Below, in pieces: positions 18,390-26,176 of a stretch of DNA of 64,000 nucleotides; the stretch's first letter is position 1, and each line of letters starts with the position of its first letter. The DNA is taken from NCBI RefSeq assembly GCF_030580655.1, contig NZ_JAUQTB010000002.1, forward strand, positions 558,001 to 622,000, read 5' to 3'. The translations under genes were made by a program, and so were the position numbers. The notes beneath the pieces are model-generated. The model searched no databases, was not told where the DNA came from, and saw nothing but the letters and a program-made list of their open reading frames with translations. The stretch is from Paenibacillus lacisoli (lineage in GTDB: Bacteria > Bacillota > Bacilli > Paenibacillales > Paenibacillaceae).

Positions 18390-19343
18390 TCAATATAGTA
18401 TTGAACGAGCACTAAAAAAAGGCTCTGATTCAATGTTAAATTTAGCTATTTTCCTTTGCAAGATATTAATAAGAGATATCTCCTGAGTTAGTACCATTCT
18501 CAAATCAAAACCATCCATCAGGAAAATTGATTTGTCTGGATGTTGTTTCATCAAAGGAACCACATGTGAAGACCATCCACCAATCGAAAGAAATAAACCC
18601 ATAGTTTGTTTTCCCGAACGAGCAATTTTGCCATATAATGAATCTAACTGTTTCATATCCGTGAGTTGACTTGTCCACTTCATCTCAACCAGGTAATGCC
18701 ATCCATCTAGTTTGAATGCTCCATCAATTTGTTCTCCACCCTCATTACGTCGAAAACTTTGCATAAGGGCAATATCATAGACATTAAAAAGCATATTTAC
18801 CAATTGTTCTAACATTAAACCTCTTTTGTGAGGATTATTTTTCATCAGAACAAGTTCATCATACATCATTAAGAGAAGTTTTGATTGATTTTGAATCTCA
18901 CTTTCCCACTCAACTTTGGCTTTTCGTCTTTCCTCTTCTAATCTTTTTCTTTCCTTCTCCCTTTCTTCTGCTAGGTATTCCTTCTCCTTTTCTGCCATTA
19001 TATCTATAACATTCATAACTTCTCTAGCTTTTTGAACTGTAGCTCTTGCAAGCATCTCATTATCTGTTAAGTGAAACTGGTTCCAGTTCGCTGCTATTTT
19101 TATAATTGAGTTGATATTTTTTCGAAATTCAGGTTTCTTTTCCAACTCATTAACAATAATCACTCCCATATCTCTTTTTGTAAGGAGCTTTCCATCTACA
19201 TTACGTTTTTTCATAAGACTCCCGAAGAACTTATCACTAATTCCTGCTGGTCTAAGTATAAGCTCATACATTTGTGTCTTTTTGTAAACTAAAGATGCTA
19301 TAATCTCTATTGTTAGTTTTTTAATTTCAAATTCGTTGGGCAT
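18390..19343 (-). CDS. Predicted PD-(D/E)XK nuclease, fourth gene of the ABC-type operon
   Basis: 317 residues. The N-terminal part (1-105) is helical. A charged coiled coil follows (about 112-155, rich in E, K, R), then a restriction-endonuclease-like domain. In that domain E179 lies in RGLMLEQLVNMLF, D207 in GGEQIDGAF, and E220-x-K222 in YLVEMKW, which are the E...D...ExK residues of Mrr/RecB-like nucleases. ATG 19343 has AGGAG eight bases upstream, placed inside the end of the ATPase gene, and only five bases separate the two. This tight coupling suggests it works with the ABC-type complex, perhaps as its nuclease. The nuclease fold is well supported by motif; the specificity is unknown. 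Confidence 0.72.
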   Translation of the reverse strand: MPNEFEIKKLTIEIIASLVYKKTQMYELILRPAGISDKFFGSLMKKRNVDGKLLTKRDMGVIIVNELEKKPEFRKNINSIIKIAANWNQFHLTDNEMLARATVQKAREVMNVIDIMAEKEKEYLAEEREKERKRLEEERRKAKVEWESEIQNQSKLLLMMYDELVLMKNNPHKRGLMLEQLVNMLFNVYDIALMQSFRRNEGGEQIDGAFKLDGWHYLVEMKWTSQLTDMKQLDSLYGKIARSGKQTMGLFLSIGGWSSHVVPLMKQHPDKSIFLMDGFDLRMVLTQEISLINILQRKIAKFNIESEPFFSARSILY

Positions 19344-19348
19344 CAACT

Positions 19349-21229
19349 TTACTCCTGACTAGGGGGATGGTTATGATTAATATCTTCGTTACGTATTAGC
19401 TTATTACCATCTCTAAATTCTTCTACTAAATAAAAATTGTTCATACTGTTTTCAGTCCAAATCTCAGATGGAATATGCTCTAAAACAATAAACTGAAACT
19501 CTCTTTTTAATTCATCGTTAACTCTAGTAACAAAATCGTTCAACAATTGCATTGCAATTGTTATTTTAGCTCTATCAGAATCACTTTTGGCTTTTTCCGC
19601 TTTATTATCGTAGTAAGGTCTACTTGGTTGGTCCAGAAACAAAAAAGGAGCAACAAATGGTACTTCTTGTCGCATAATGAGTTCATGAAGCCCCAAAAAC
19701 AAGCATAAATGTAAGAACAAATGATTTGAACTACTGCCAATAACGTTTTCAACAACAGTAGAGAACGGTTTTTGAAGTCTTAATTTTTTGTCTCGATGGT
19801 CAAAGACCGCTTTAAATCCTGCGTAATTTGCCAAAGCATTTTCTGATTTATCGAGATAGACTTGAATAATTTCTTGCAGTAACCTAATTACAGCTTCTTT
19901 TTTATCTTCACGATTACCTAGTTGTTTTTTTAATTCATCTATTTCCTTCGAAAGTAACTGGATTTGTGTGTCATAATTCTCTTCTTCCCAATCTTTTTCA
20001 TAAATTTGCATCCTAGTTTTAATTTCACCAATCAATACATACTTCTGCTTATGGTTATCGAATTGTTTGTAGTTTTGAGGCAATAGATTGATAGCAGTAT
20101 TTATTTTGTACAGTTCTGTTTGTAAAGAATTAAGTTGAGACTTCACGTCAATTTTAACAGGCGATTTTTTCTTGATGGAACGTTTTATTTCATTTAATTC
20201 TACTTTCAATTGAGAAACAAACTCTTTAACAAGTGGTGTCTCAATAATTTCTGAATAATTATTATGAATGTATTCTATTGGCTGTAAACTGTCGATGTTG
20301 TTATCTATAAGTGACTTATATGAATTGTATTCATTTTCAAATCTTTTTAACTTTTTTATCTTTTTAATTAGTTCCCAGCGCTGTTTGTCTAATTTATCAA
20401 AATCATTAATTTCTGTAGAGGGAATGCTTTCATTCTCTTGTAAGATTACATGCTTTATTTCATTTAATTCCTCTTCGAAACTTTTCGACAAGTCACTGAT
20501 AAGCTGATATTCTTTTGCTTTAAGTAATAAATCTCTCATGTTTTTTTCAAACAATTTATTTTCTTTCTCTAGAGCAATAGATTTTTTCGACATTTTCTTT
20601 CTTTCATTTTCTAAACTGATAAGTTTCTCCTTGATTAGAGTCTCTCTTACAGTATCAATCCCGATAGACAAATCAAAAATACGTTCAAGTGCTTCCTTAT
20701 ATTTCAGTTGAGTTTGTTTATCGAAAAAGGTATCACTATTTACGATAGTATTTTCCCCTTGAGTATTGAACAATAAAAAATACCTCAACGATATTTTAGA
20801 TCCTTGTCTTATTTCCTTGCCTCCATAAGGGATTACTACTTTATCATTAATTTCAAACTGTGCTTCCATATACTTTTTTATTTCGTCTTCGTTAATGTTT
20901 TTTTCGGGCTTTTCAGGAATTTCACCACTTCCTGAAAAATAATACTCTGTTGAGGGGGTACCAAATAGATTAATCCCCTCTCGAGCAATGGTATATACTT
21001 CATCATTGATATTAAAATTGATGCCATACCAATCAACATTTTCATTAATTATGTCCTCAGGGATTTGAGGCTCACTTGAAAATAGGCAATAATCAATAAT
21101 TGCCCAAATCACTGTTTTCCCAGTATTACTCTCACCTGTCACAATATTAACCTTATTGGGCTTAAAAAATAGTTTTCGCACATTACCATTTTTCATCCAC
21201 ATAATAAGTTCATTTATATGAAATTTCAT
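19349..21229 (-). CDS. SMC/Rad50-like ATPase, DUF3732 (ABC-three-component type)
   Basis: 626 residues. Walker A is GESNTGKT (residues 32-39). Long coiled-coil stretches run from about 170 to 470. A signature-like SSSNHLFLHLCLFLGLHE segment lies near 490-508, and a Walker-B-like FLFLDQPSRPYY starts near 529. The N-terminus, KFHINELIMW followed by KVNIVTGESNTGKT, is typical of DUF3732. Such ATPases resemble Rad50/RecN and, with a small middle protein and a C-terminal effector, form the ABC-3C conflict systems described by comparative genomics. Its ATG overlaps the middle-component TGA (ATGA) and has GAGGG eight bases upstream. It probably senses or clamps DNA and drives the nuclease partners; role inferred. 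Confidence 0.82.
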   Translation of the reverse strand: MKFHINELIMWMKNGNVRKLFFKPNKVNIVTGESNTGKTVIWAIIDYCLFSSEPQIPEDIINENVDWYGINFNINDEVYTIAREGINLFGTPSTEYYFSGSGEIPEKPEKNINEDEIKKYMEAQFEINDKVVIPYGGKEIRQGSKISLRYFLLFNTQGENTIVNSDTFFDKQTQLKYKEALERIFDLSIGIDTVRETLIKEKLISLENERKKMSKKSIALEKENKLFEKNMRDLLLKAKEYQLISDLSKSFEEELNEIKHVILQENESIPSTEINDFDKLDKQRWELIKKIKKLKRFENEYNSYKSLIDNNIDSLQPIEYIHNNYSEIIETPLVKEFVSQLKVELNEIKRSIKKKSPVKIDVKSQLNSLQTELYKINTAINLLPQNYKQFDNHKQKYVLIGEIKTRMQIYEKDWEEENYDTQIQLLSKEIDELKKQLGNREDKKEAVIRLLQEIIQVYLDKSENALANYAGFKAVFDHRDKKLRLQKPFSTVVENVIGSSSNHLFLHLCLFLGLHELIMRQEVPFVAPFLFLDQPSRPYYDNKAEKAKSDSDRAKITIAMQLLNDFVTRVNDELKREFQFIVLEHIPSEIWTENSMNNFYLVEEFRDGNKLIRNEDINHNHPPSQE

Positions 21230-21684
21230 AATTGCACCCTCAATTGCAAATATAAATCATTTGCATTTTTTTGTAGTAAGACCGTAATTTTAGAGGAAGC
21301 TTGCACGATGGCTCTTGCACGCCCCCCTAAACTTGGTTCACTAAAATTAAATTTAGACTCATCCAGTAATGATAAATGCTCATCAACGAACTTAACATAC
21401 TTCATCTCACACAATATATTAATTGAGTTAATCGAAACTGGAAGTAATGATTGAAATCTACTGTTGAAATTCGTAACTAAATTACCTTTCTTAATAATTA
21501 ATTGCTCAATACTTTTCACATCACTATTTGCTCTTTTTAAATAATTTAAAGTTTCTTTATGTGCAACAGTTGGAAGTATTAATAAGGCTTTCGATAATGG
21601 AAGAGTTTTTGAATATTTAAGTACCGATGCAATTGCTACAATACCAAATGCCTCGTTATTATAAAAATATTTAGATTGGTTCAT
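21226..21684 (-). CDS. ABC-three-component system middle component
   Basis: About 152 residues from ATG 21684; the TTG at 21705 is less likely as it lacks a ribosome site. The segments NNEAFGIVAIASVLKYSK, LPLSKALLILPTVAHKETL and GGRARAI near the C-terminus follow the pattern I recall for 'three-component ABC system middle component' proteins (NPAFGA..., LPL..LFLVLPIVLHK). It overlaps the effector gene by 4 bp upstream and the ATPase by 4 bp downstream, so the three are made together, presumably as a complex. The catalytic role, if any, is not visible. Confidence 0.72.
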   Translation of the reverse strand: MNQSKYFYNNEAFGIVAIASVLKYSKTLPLSKALLILPTVAHKETLNYLKRANSDVKSIEQLIIKKGNLVTNFNSRFQSLLPVSINSINILCEMKYVKFVDEHLSLLDESKFNFSEPSLGGRARAIVQASSKITVLLQKNANDLYLQLRVQL

Positions 21685-22952
21685 ATTTTGTACTTTACCT
21701 CCCAATCAAGAAGCCACCCTATAGAAGGATTATCAGAAAGGTGATAAAACTGTCCGTTACTCATTTTAATGTTAAGTTCTTCGTCATCAATCTTCACTGA
21801 TTGGTCTCTGATGTTATCTAGACAATTCAAAGCGTTCATTTTGATTAATTCAGGGATTGGTTCATTATCTCTGATTAAACCTCGGCTTGTTCGATGGGCT
21901 GCTCGATGTAGGTTCTTCCATATTGCGACGCATTCTTCGTTAAAATCATCTAATTCATCTTCAGTAATATAACCAGCCTGTTTCCAGGATTCTAAATGTT
22001 TCAAGATATTTAATTTATATGTGGTGTATTCTGCCATTTGGACGAAATCTAAAGGATCTATATCATTAATATCTACCAATTGTTTTATAAAAATTTGAGA
22101 CTCCAAATCATTTGGTAAATCAAACTGAAATTTTCTTTTAGGAAGTTTATTATTTCTAGCAACTAAAAAGCATTTGTGAAGTTTTGTCTCTACTTCTTCA
22201 TAATCTATATATATCTTTTCACCTTTTTTTACATTTTCATATTTCCAAATACTCAAATTACTGAATATGCAATCAAGCGCATTATTGATCCTATATTCAT
22301 CCACCTCAAAAAGCTTCACGCGAATTGTATTTTTGATTTTTTGTATCAAGTCATCTTGATTCAATTGAAATTCAATTTTGGATAAGAACTTCTTTAGCCA
22401 TTCGTCATTTTGTGATACAAGTTCTCGCATATAATTTTTCAACTTATTTCCAGTTCCATCAGCTTTTTTAGTGCTTGTTTCGGAAATCAGCTTACTTAAA
22501 TAACTTTGGAAATTTAAGATACTTAAGGTATCTTTCTGTACGGCATCTATCTTTTTAAGTAGTTGATTATTGGTGCTACTAGCTTTATTTGAGATCAACA
22601 CAAATTTTGTTTGATTCATAAACTGAATTTGTTCCGAGATAAATTCTCTTTTTTCATCCTTATCATTAATCACTTTTATCCAGTTATGTATTGTCTTCCA
22701 TAAATCACCATCCCGTTCAGTCAAATTTACAGTTTGACCTTGTGCATTAGTTTTTAAAGTATGCTTTGTCTGCATTAATATATGGTTTTTCGAATCTAAT
22801 TCTATATGAATATCATCTTTTACTTCGTAACCTATCTTTTGATCAATCTTCATATTTAATAACAAATCTATAAAATAGAAAAATTGATAATCAAATCCGA
22901 TTGATGTTTTATCTGCGCTTGTTCTATCTTGGAAATTTGAACTATCAGCCAT
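21681..22952 (-). CDS. ABC-three-component effector with Cap4/PD-(D/E)XK-like N-terminus
   Basis: 423 residues. The N-terminus contains GFDYQFFYFIDLLL, then E43-x2-DD47, then Q61-x-K63 (in LMQTKHT), the arrangement of the Cap4/DUF4297-like dsDNA endonuclease domain, a PD-(D/E)XK variant ending QxK. The middle is helical and charged. The C-terminal 130 residues resemble the C-terminal domains of ABC-3C effectors and end in SNGQFYHLSDNPSIGWLLDWE. AAAGGAG lies seven bases before the ATG. It is the first gene of the four-gene operon. It is probably the DNA-cutting or DNA-binding effector; the fold is inferred from motifs. Confidence 0.68.
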   Translation of the reverse strand: MADSSNFQDRTSADKTSIGFDYQFFYFIDLLLNMKIDQKIGYEVKDDIHIELDSKNHILMQTKHTLKTNAQGQTVNLTERDGDLWKTIHNWIKVINDKDEKREFISEQIQFMNQTKFVLISNKASSTNNQLLKKIDAVQKDTLSILNFQSYLSKLISETSTKKADGTGNKLKNYMRELVSQNDEWLKKFLSKIEFQLNQDDLIQKIKNTIRVKLFEVDEYRINNALDCIFSNLSIWKYENVKKGEKIYIDYEEVETKLHKCFLVARNNKLPKRKFQFDLPNDLESQIFIKQLVDINDIDPLDFVQMAEYTTYKLNILKHLESWKQAGYITEDELDDFNEECVAIWKNLHRAAHRTSRGLIRDNEPIPELIKMNALNCLDNIRDQSVKIDDEELNIKMSNGQFYHLSDNPSIGWLLDWEVKYKI

Positions 22953-23065
22953 TTCTTGACTCCTTTCTTGGAAACTGAACCCATGTCTTTATGTTTAAAT
23001 TCACTTTACATATGACATGATCTCTATTAATTCGACCAAGCTCTTCCAAAACCCTGCTTTCAATA

Positions 23066-23093
23066 GGAAAAAAGCCCCGAATTATCGAGGCTA
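23066..23093 (-). terminator. Terminator after the SLH pseudogene
   Basis: GCCTCGA/TTCGGGGC stem followed by six T on the minus strand. It isolates the defence operon from upstream transcription. Confidence 0.75.
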
Positions 23094-23111
23094 ACTAGTC
23101 TATTGGAGTAT

Positions 23112-23600
23112 TTACTTTTTATTAAATTTCTTTGGAATCCAAACCATCGCTACTACAGCACGTGACAAGTAAGCTTTCGGTTTATAGCTTCCATCTTGAT
23201 ATACACCGATTATTCCGTTTGTTGCAGCAGTAAGTACCAGTTCAGGATAGTCAGTGATGTCTTCAGCATCAATAAAGCTCTATAGGTTTTCGGATAAGGG
23301 GAGCTTAAGAGTTCTTACTACATAAACTGCCATTTGTTCACACGTAACTGACAATGTTGGGTTGAATTTCTGCCCTTCTTCAAGGGCACTAAAGATGCCG
23401 GAAAAGCTGCTTTTTGAATAAGACCACGTTAACGTAGGAACATCCGAGAAGGAATTACTGACGACTGTATTTGATGCTATTGACTTTGCAGTCAATAGCA
23501 AATTTATAAACTCTTCCTTCGTTACAGTTGCATCCGACGAAATGTCCCATCTGGATAACCTGATACGACGCTAGGTATGTCAAGGCAGTCGATAACACCG
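23112..23600 (-). pseudogene. Decayed SLH-domain protein fragment
   Basis: Minus-strand frames spell SLH repeat pieces: VVSGYPDGTF near 23540-23570, VTKEEFINLLLTAKSI (23470-23520), FSDVPTLTWSYSK with KFNPTLSVTCEQMAVYVV (23290-23440), then SFIDAEDITDYPEL...GIIGVYQDGSY after an in-frame TAG at 23280-23282. At least one frameshift (between DGTF and the next conserved residues near 23535), probably another near 23565, and the TAG break it. The original was the C-terminal wall-anchoring part of a surface protein; the N-terminal part is missing. Confidence 0.8.
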
Positions 23601-23617
23601 TGCCCAACTAACATCAC

Positions 23618-24847
23618 TCATTTGATAAGCTCAGATAAATTCTTTATTTTGAATTTGTAATAAACAGTTTCTAAGTTACTAGGTGAGAATGTTCCATCTG
23701 AAAGTCTCTTTCCAACCCCGCCCCTCGCGTAGAAATTTCCTTCTGTATCCATCCAATACAATACACCTATAATATTCTGGAAATCAAAATTAAAATCAGC
23801 AAGTTTCTCCCCGGTTATTGATGAAAGAATTACTTTGTCCCAGAATATCAGTCCACTATCATTGAAATAAATAGTAGGTACTAATGGATCATATTTTTCA
23901 TTCTCATAGTAATCGTACTTCCATTTCTCAACTCCTGTTTTATCTATTAAGTGAAGTTCAGAACCATCAAGCAAATATATACCTTGCTTTTCATTAAAAA
24001 AGATATTACCTTCACCAGCATGAATCCTATATGTTTTCTTCCATTTCAGCTTATTCGTTTTCCCATCAATTGCGAATACTCCAGTAAAGGTTCCTGGGTA
24101 GTACTTTTGAGACTCTTCTATACTCCTACTATAATCAGGACCCGTCACTAAATATACGGTACCATCTGATCCTTGAAAAATATCATCAACTTGCCCTTCG
24201 CCCTTTTTTAATTGGTATTTAAACTTATATATCTGTGATGTGACCAAATAGCCTGAAGGATTTTGGGTTTGGCTGTAACCGAACTCCCATTCCATAAAAG
24301 GATATTTCTGTGTTGTGATTGTATTTCCGCTATTTGGATTGAGATAATAAATCACATCCTCATGATCATTAGCAAGAAGACGTTTTAACAACAATTTGTT
24401 ATTTGCGACATCTCGAAGTTCAACACTAAATCCTTTGAACTCACGTTTCCAGATTAACTTAAAAGTTTTTTCATCATAGGCGTATAATCGGGAATACGAT
24501 GTGTTATATATTGAACTGATTTCTACAAAAATCATCCCGTTCCAGTACATATAACTGATCTGTTCGTTATTACCACCAGTAATTTTATATTTCAGATTGT
24601 TGCCCTTGTCATAGAAGCTCAAATAGCTTACTTGTATTTGAGGGTTGATTGTCAAAAGAACGGATTTACCTGAAGGCAAAAAATCAAAACTTTTCACAGC
24701 ATCATATTTGGTATCAGTATGCTTTGTAATTCTCTCTACCTTTATATTTGCTTTTTTGATATCTGCTGCGTCTGTGGTCGAAGGGAAAATACTTACAAGC
24801 AACGAAAATGCGAGACCAACCATAATTATCAAATATCTATTATTCAT
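23618..24847 (-). CDS. Secreted beta-propeller (PQQ-like) protein
   Basis: 409 residues from ATG 24847, which has AAAGGAG seven bases upstream. The signal peptide is about 1-28, ending TTDAADI. The rest is beta-rich with repeated strand patterns such as LYAYDEKTFKLIWKREF, VFAIDGKTNKLKWKKTY and LHLIDKTGVEKWKYDY, which are PQQ/quinoprotein-like propeller blades. It is exported, with no anchor seen; the binding partner is unknown. The gene lies between two other secreted-protein genes in the island and directly before the decayed SLH fragment, with which it may once have formed a single surface unit. Confidence 0.75.
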   Translation of the reverse strand: MNNRYLIIMVGLAFSLLVSIFPSTTDAADIKKANIKVERITKHTDTKYDAVKSFDFLPSGKSVLLTINPQIQVSYLSFYDKGNNLKYKITGGNNEQISYMYWNGMIFVEISSIYNTSYSRLYAYDEKTFKLIWKREFKGFSVELRDVANNKLLLKRLLANDHEDVIYYLNPNSGNTITTQKYPFMEWEFGYSQTQNPSGYLVTSQIYKFKYQLKKGEGQVDDIFQGSDGTVYLVTGPDYSRSIEESQKYYPGTFTGVFAIDGKTNKLKWKKTYRIHAGEGNIFFNEKQGIYLLDGSELHLIDKTGVEKWKYDYYENEKYDPLVPTIYFNDSGLIFWDKVILSSITGEKLADFNFDFQNIIGVLYWMDTEGNFYARGGVGKRLSDGTFSPSNLETVYYKFKIKNLSELIK

Positions 24848-24880
24848 CTCTGTCTCCTTTACAAAAGTTATTAATACTAC

Positions 24881-24920
24881 AGAACGAGCATTTTGCTTTT
24901 GCAAAGTGCTCGTTCTTTTT
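24881..24920 (+). terminator. Stem-loop with T run between two secreted-protein genes
   Basis: AGAACGAGCA...TGCTCGTTCT with five T on the plus strand. No plus-strand gene precedes it, so on the minus strand it may act as a 5'-leader hairpin of the propeller gene. Function uncertain. Confidence 0.45.
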
Positions 24921-24965
24921 AAATTACTTGTTAGTATGATTCAAATTTATTAATCACCTTAATAT

Positions 24966-25724
24966 CTATTGGAAAAACTTCGCTTCAACTAAACCAAATC
25001 CGCCAGTTGCGGCATGATATGTGCCGTCTCCTTTGAAAGCTATTTTAACTTTGTTAGCTCCTGTCAGGTCAACGTTCACTTTGATTGGTTCTGTTATATT
25101 AGAAGCTATCTTTCCACTTTTATAAACAGATACATCATCAACATATACTTCTAAGCTTCCACTAAAATCAGTTTGTGATGGCGCCGTGCCCCATTCCTCA
25201 CTTGGAACTAGTAGAGCTTGGAATTCCTTATATTGACTATTCAAAAGATATTCTTTAGTAAATCCCCAACCAGTCTCTTCATCCGAACTACCACCAGTTT
25301 CGCCATTAAAAAACGGCAGTTCATATCCATGAAGATATTGGTCTCCAGTGTTTGAAGTAAAAGTTTCGATTATTCTTTCACCGATTTTAGACTGGTTTGA
25401 GTAAGCTTTCATTTGTTCCATATATGAAAAGCTACCTTCTTTTTGTTTACCCACATATATGGAAGAAGTCTTCCCATCATACCCAACTTTCTTTCCCAAT
25501 GCCTCCGACACGAAGCGAAGCGGCACATAAGTTGTTCCCTTATAAACAAAACCTTGCTGGTCTGATGGCGCTGTTTTCTCTACACCGTCAAAGAAGTATT
25601 TCAATGGTTGGAAACTTACATCAATGCTCGTGGAAGCTGCATATGATACCCCCGAGAATAATACTCCACCAAGAATTACTCCAACTGTCACATCTTTAAT
25701 TCTTTTAAGTTTAGTCATTTTCAT
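24966..25724 (-). CDS. Secreted copper-amine-oxidase N-domain protein
   Basis: 252 residues. Signal peptide about 1-30 (ending SYAAS). Residues about 31-95 form a copper-amine-oxidase N-terminal-like domain, with the hallmark YKGTTYVPLRFVSEALGKKVGYD. The C-terminal 150 residues are beta-rich and end in a jelly-roll-like segment (ITEPIKVNVDLTGANKVKIAFKGDG) similar to NPCBM-type carbohydrate-binding modules. These proteins are common on Paenibacillus surfaces and the domain is thought to bind wall or extracellular ligands. AAAGGAG precedes the ATG. It is divergent from the XRE gene across an operator-like region. Confidence 0.75.
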   Translation of the reverse strand: MKMTKLKRIKDVTVGVILGGVLFSGVSYAASTSIDVSFQPLKYFFDGVEKTAPSDQQGFVYKGTTYVPLRFVSEALGKKVGYDGKTSSIYVGKQKEGSFSYMEQMKAYSNQSKIGERIIETFTSNTGDQYLHGYELPFFNGETGGSSDEETGWGFTKEYLLNSQYKEFQALLVPSEEWGTAPSQTDFSGSLEVYVDDVSVYKSGKIASNITEPIKVNVDLTGANKVKIAFKGDGTYHAATGGFGLVEAKFFQ

Positions 25725-25779
25725 TACTCTCCTTTTGTTTAATTATTTTTCCTTAAATTCATAACACCTAACAAACTCA

Positions 25780-25837
25780 TTATAATACACGTATTATAAT
25801 TCGCCAATTATATTATGTTATTAAAAGTTTGCGAATT
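25780..25837. promoter_or_regulatory. Two inverted repeats in the divergent intergenic region
   Basis: TTATAATAC-AC-GTATTATAA at 25780-25799, and AATTCGC (25798-25804) with GCGAATT (25831-25837). They lie between the secreted-protein gene (-) and the XRE gene (+), a likely binding site for the XRE protein. Confidence 0.5.
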
Positions 25838-25876
25838 GTCTACGATTAGGGAAATAGATCAAGGAGTTGTTTCCCT

Positions 25877-26080
25877 ATGAAAATCAGCGCCGCGCGAAAT
25901 GCTAAAAACCTGACCCAAGAAAAGCTAAGCCGCGCCATTAATGTTTCCTTGAAACATTATCAAAATATTGAACATGGGCTTACAATGCCTACAGTAAACA
26001 TCGCTTTGCATATATGCGAAATTCTAGATGTTGATCCAAGAGAAATTGACGAATGGAAAGATAGAAGAGCAGTTGACTAA
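25877..26080 (+). CDS. XRE-family HTH regulator
   Basis: 67 residues consisting almost only of a Cro/C1-type helix-turn-helix: ISAARNAKNLTQEKLSRAINVSLKHYQNIEHG..MPTVNIALHICEILDVDPREI. AAGGAG lies ten bases before the ATG. It is a small cytoplasmic DNA-binding protein, probably a dimer, and likely controls the divergent promoter region where two palindromes lie. It is convergent with the hydrolase-regulator gene, with a shared terminator between them. Confidence 0.85.
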   Translation: MKISAARNAKNLTQEKLSRAINVSLKHYQNIEHGLTMPTVNIALHICEILDVDPREIDEWKDRRAVD

Positions 26081-26138
26081 TTTTATACAATCCATCGTTA
26101 CACCAGGGTTACAGCATTCATTACAATTTGATATTGAT

Positions 26139-26176
26139 AAAAAATGGGAAGGTCTGTTAAGACCCTCCCATTTTTT
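26139..26176. terminator. Bidirectional terminator between XRE and hydrolase-regulator genes
   Basis: AAAAAATGGG..GGTCT-GTTA-AGACC..CCCATTTTTT. It overlaps the last codons of the minus-strand gene. Confidence 0.9.
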
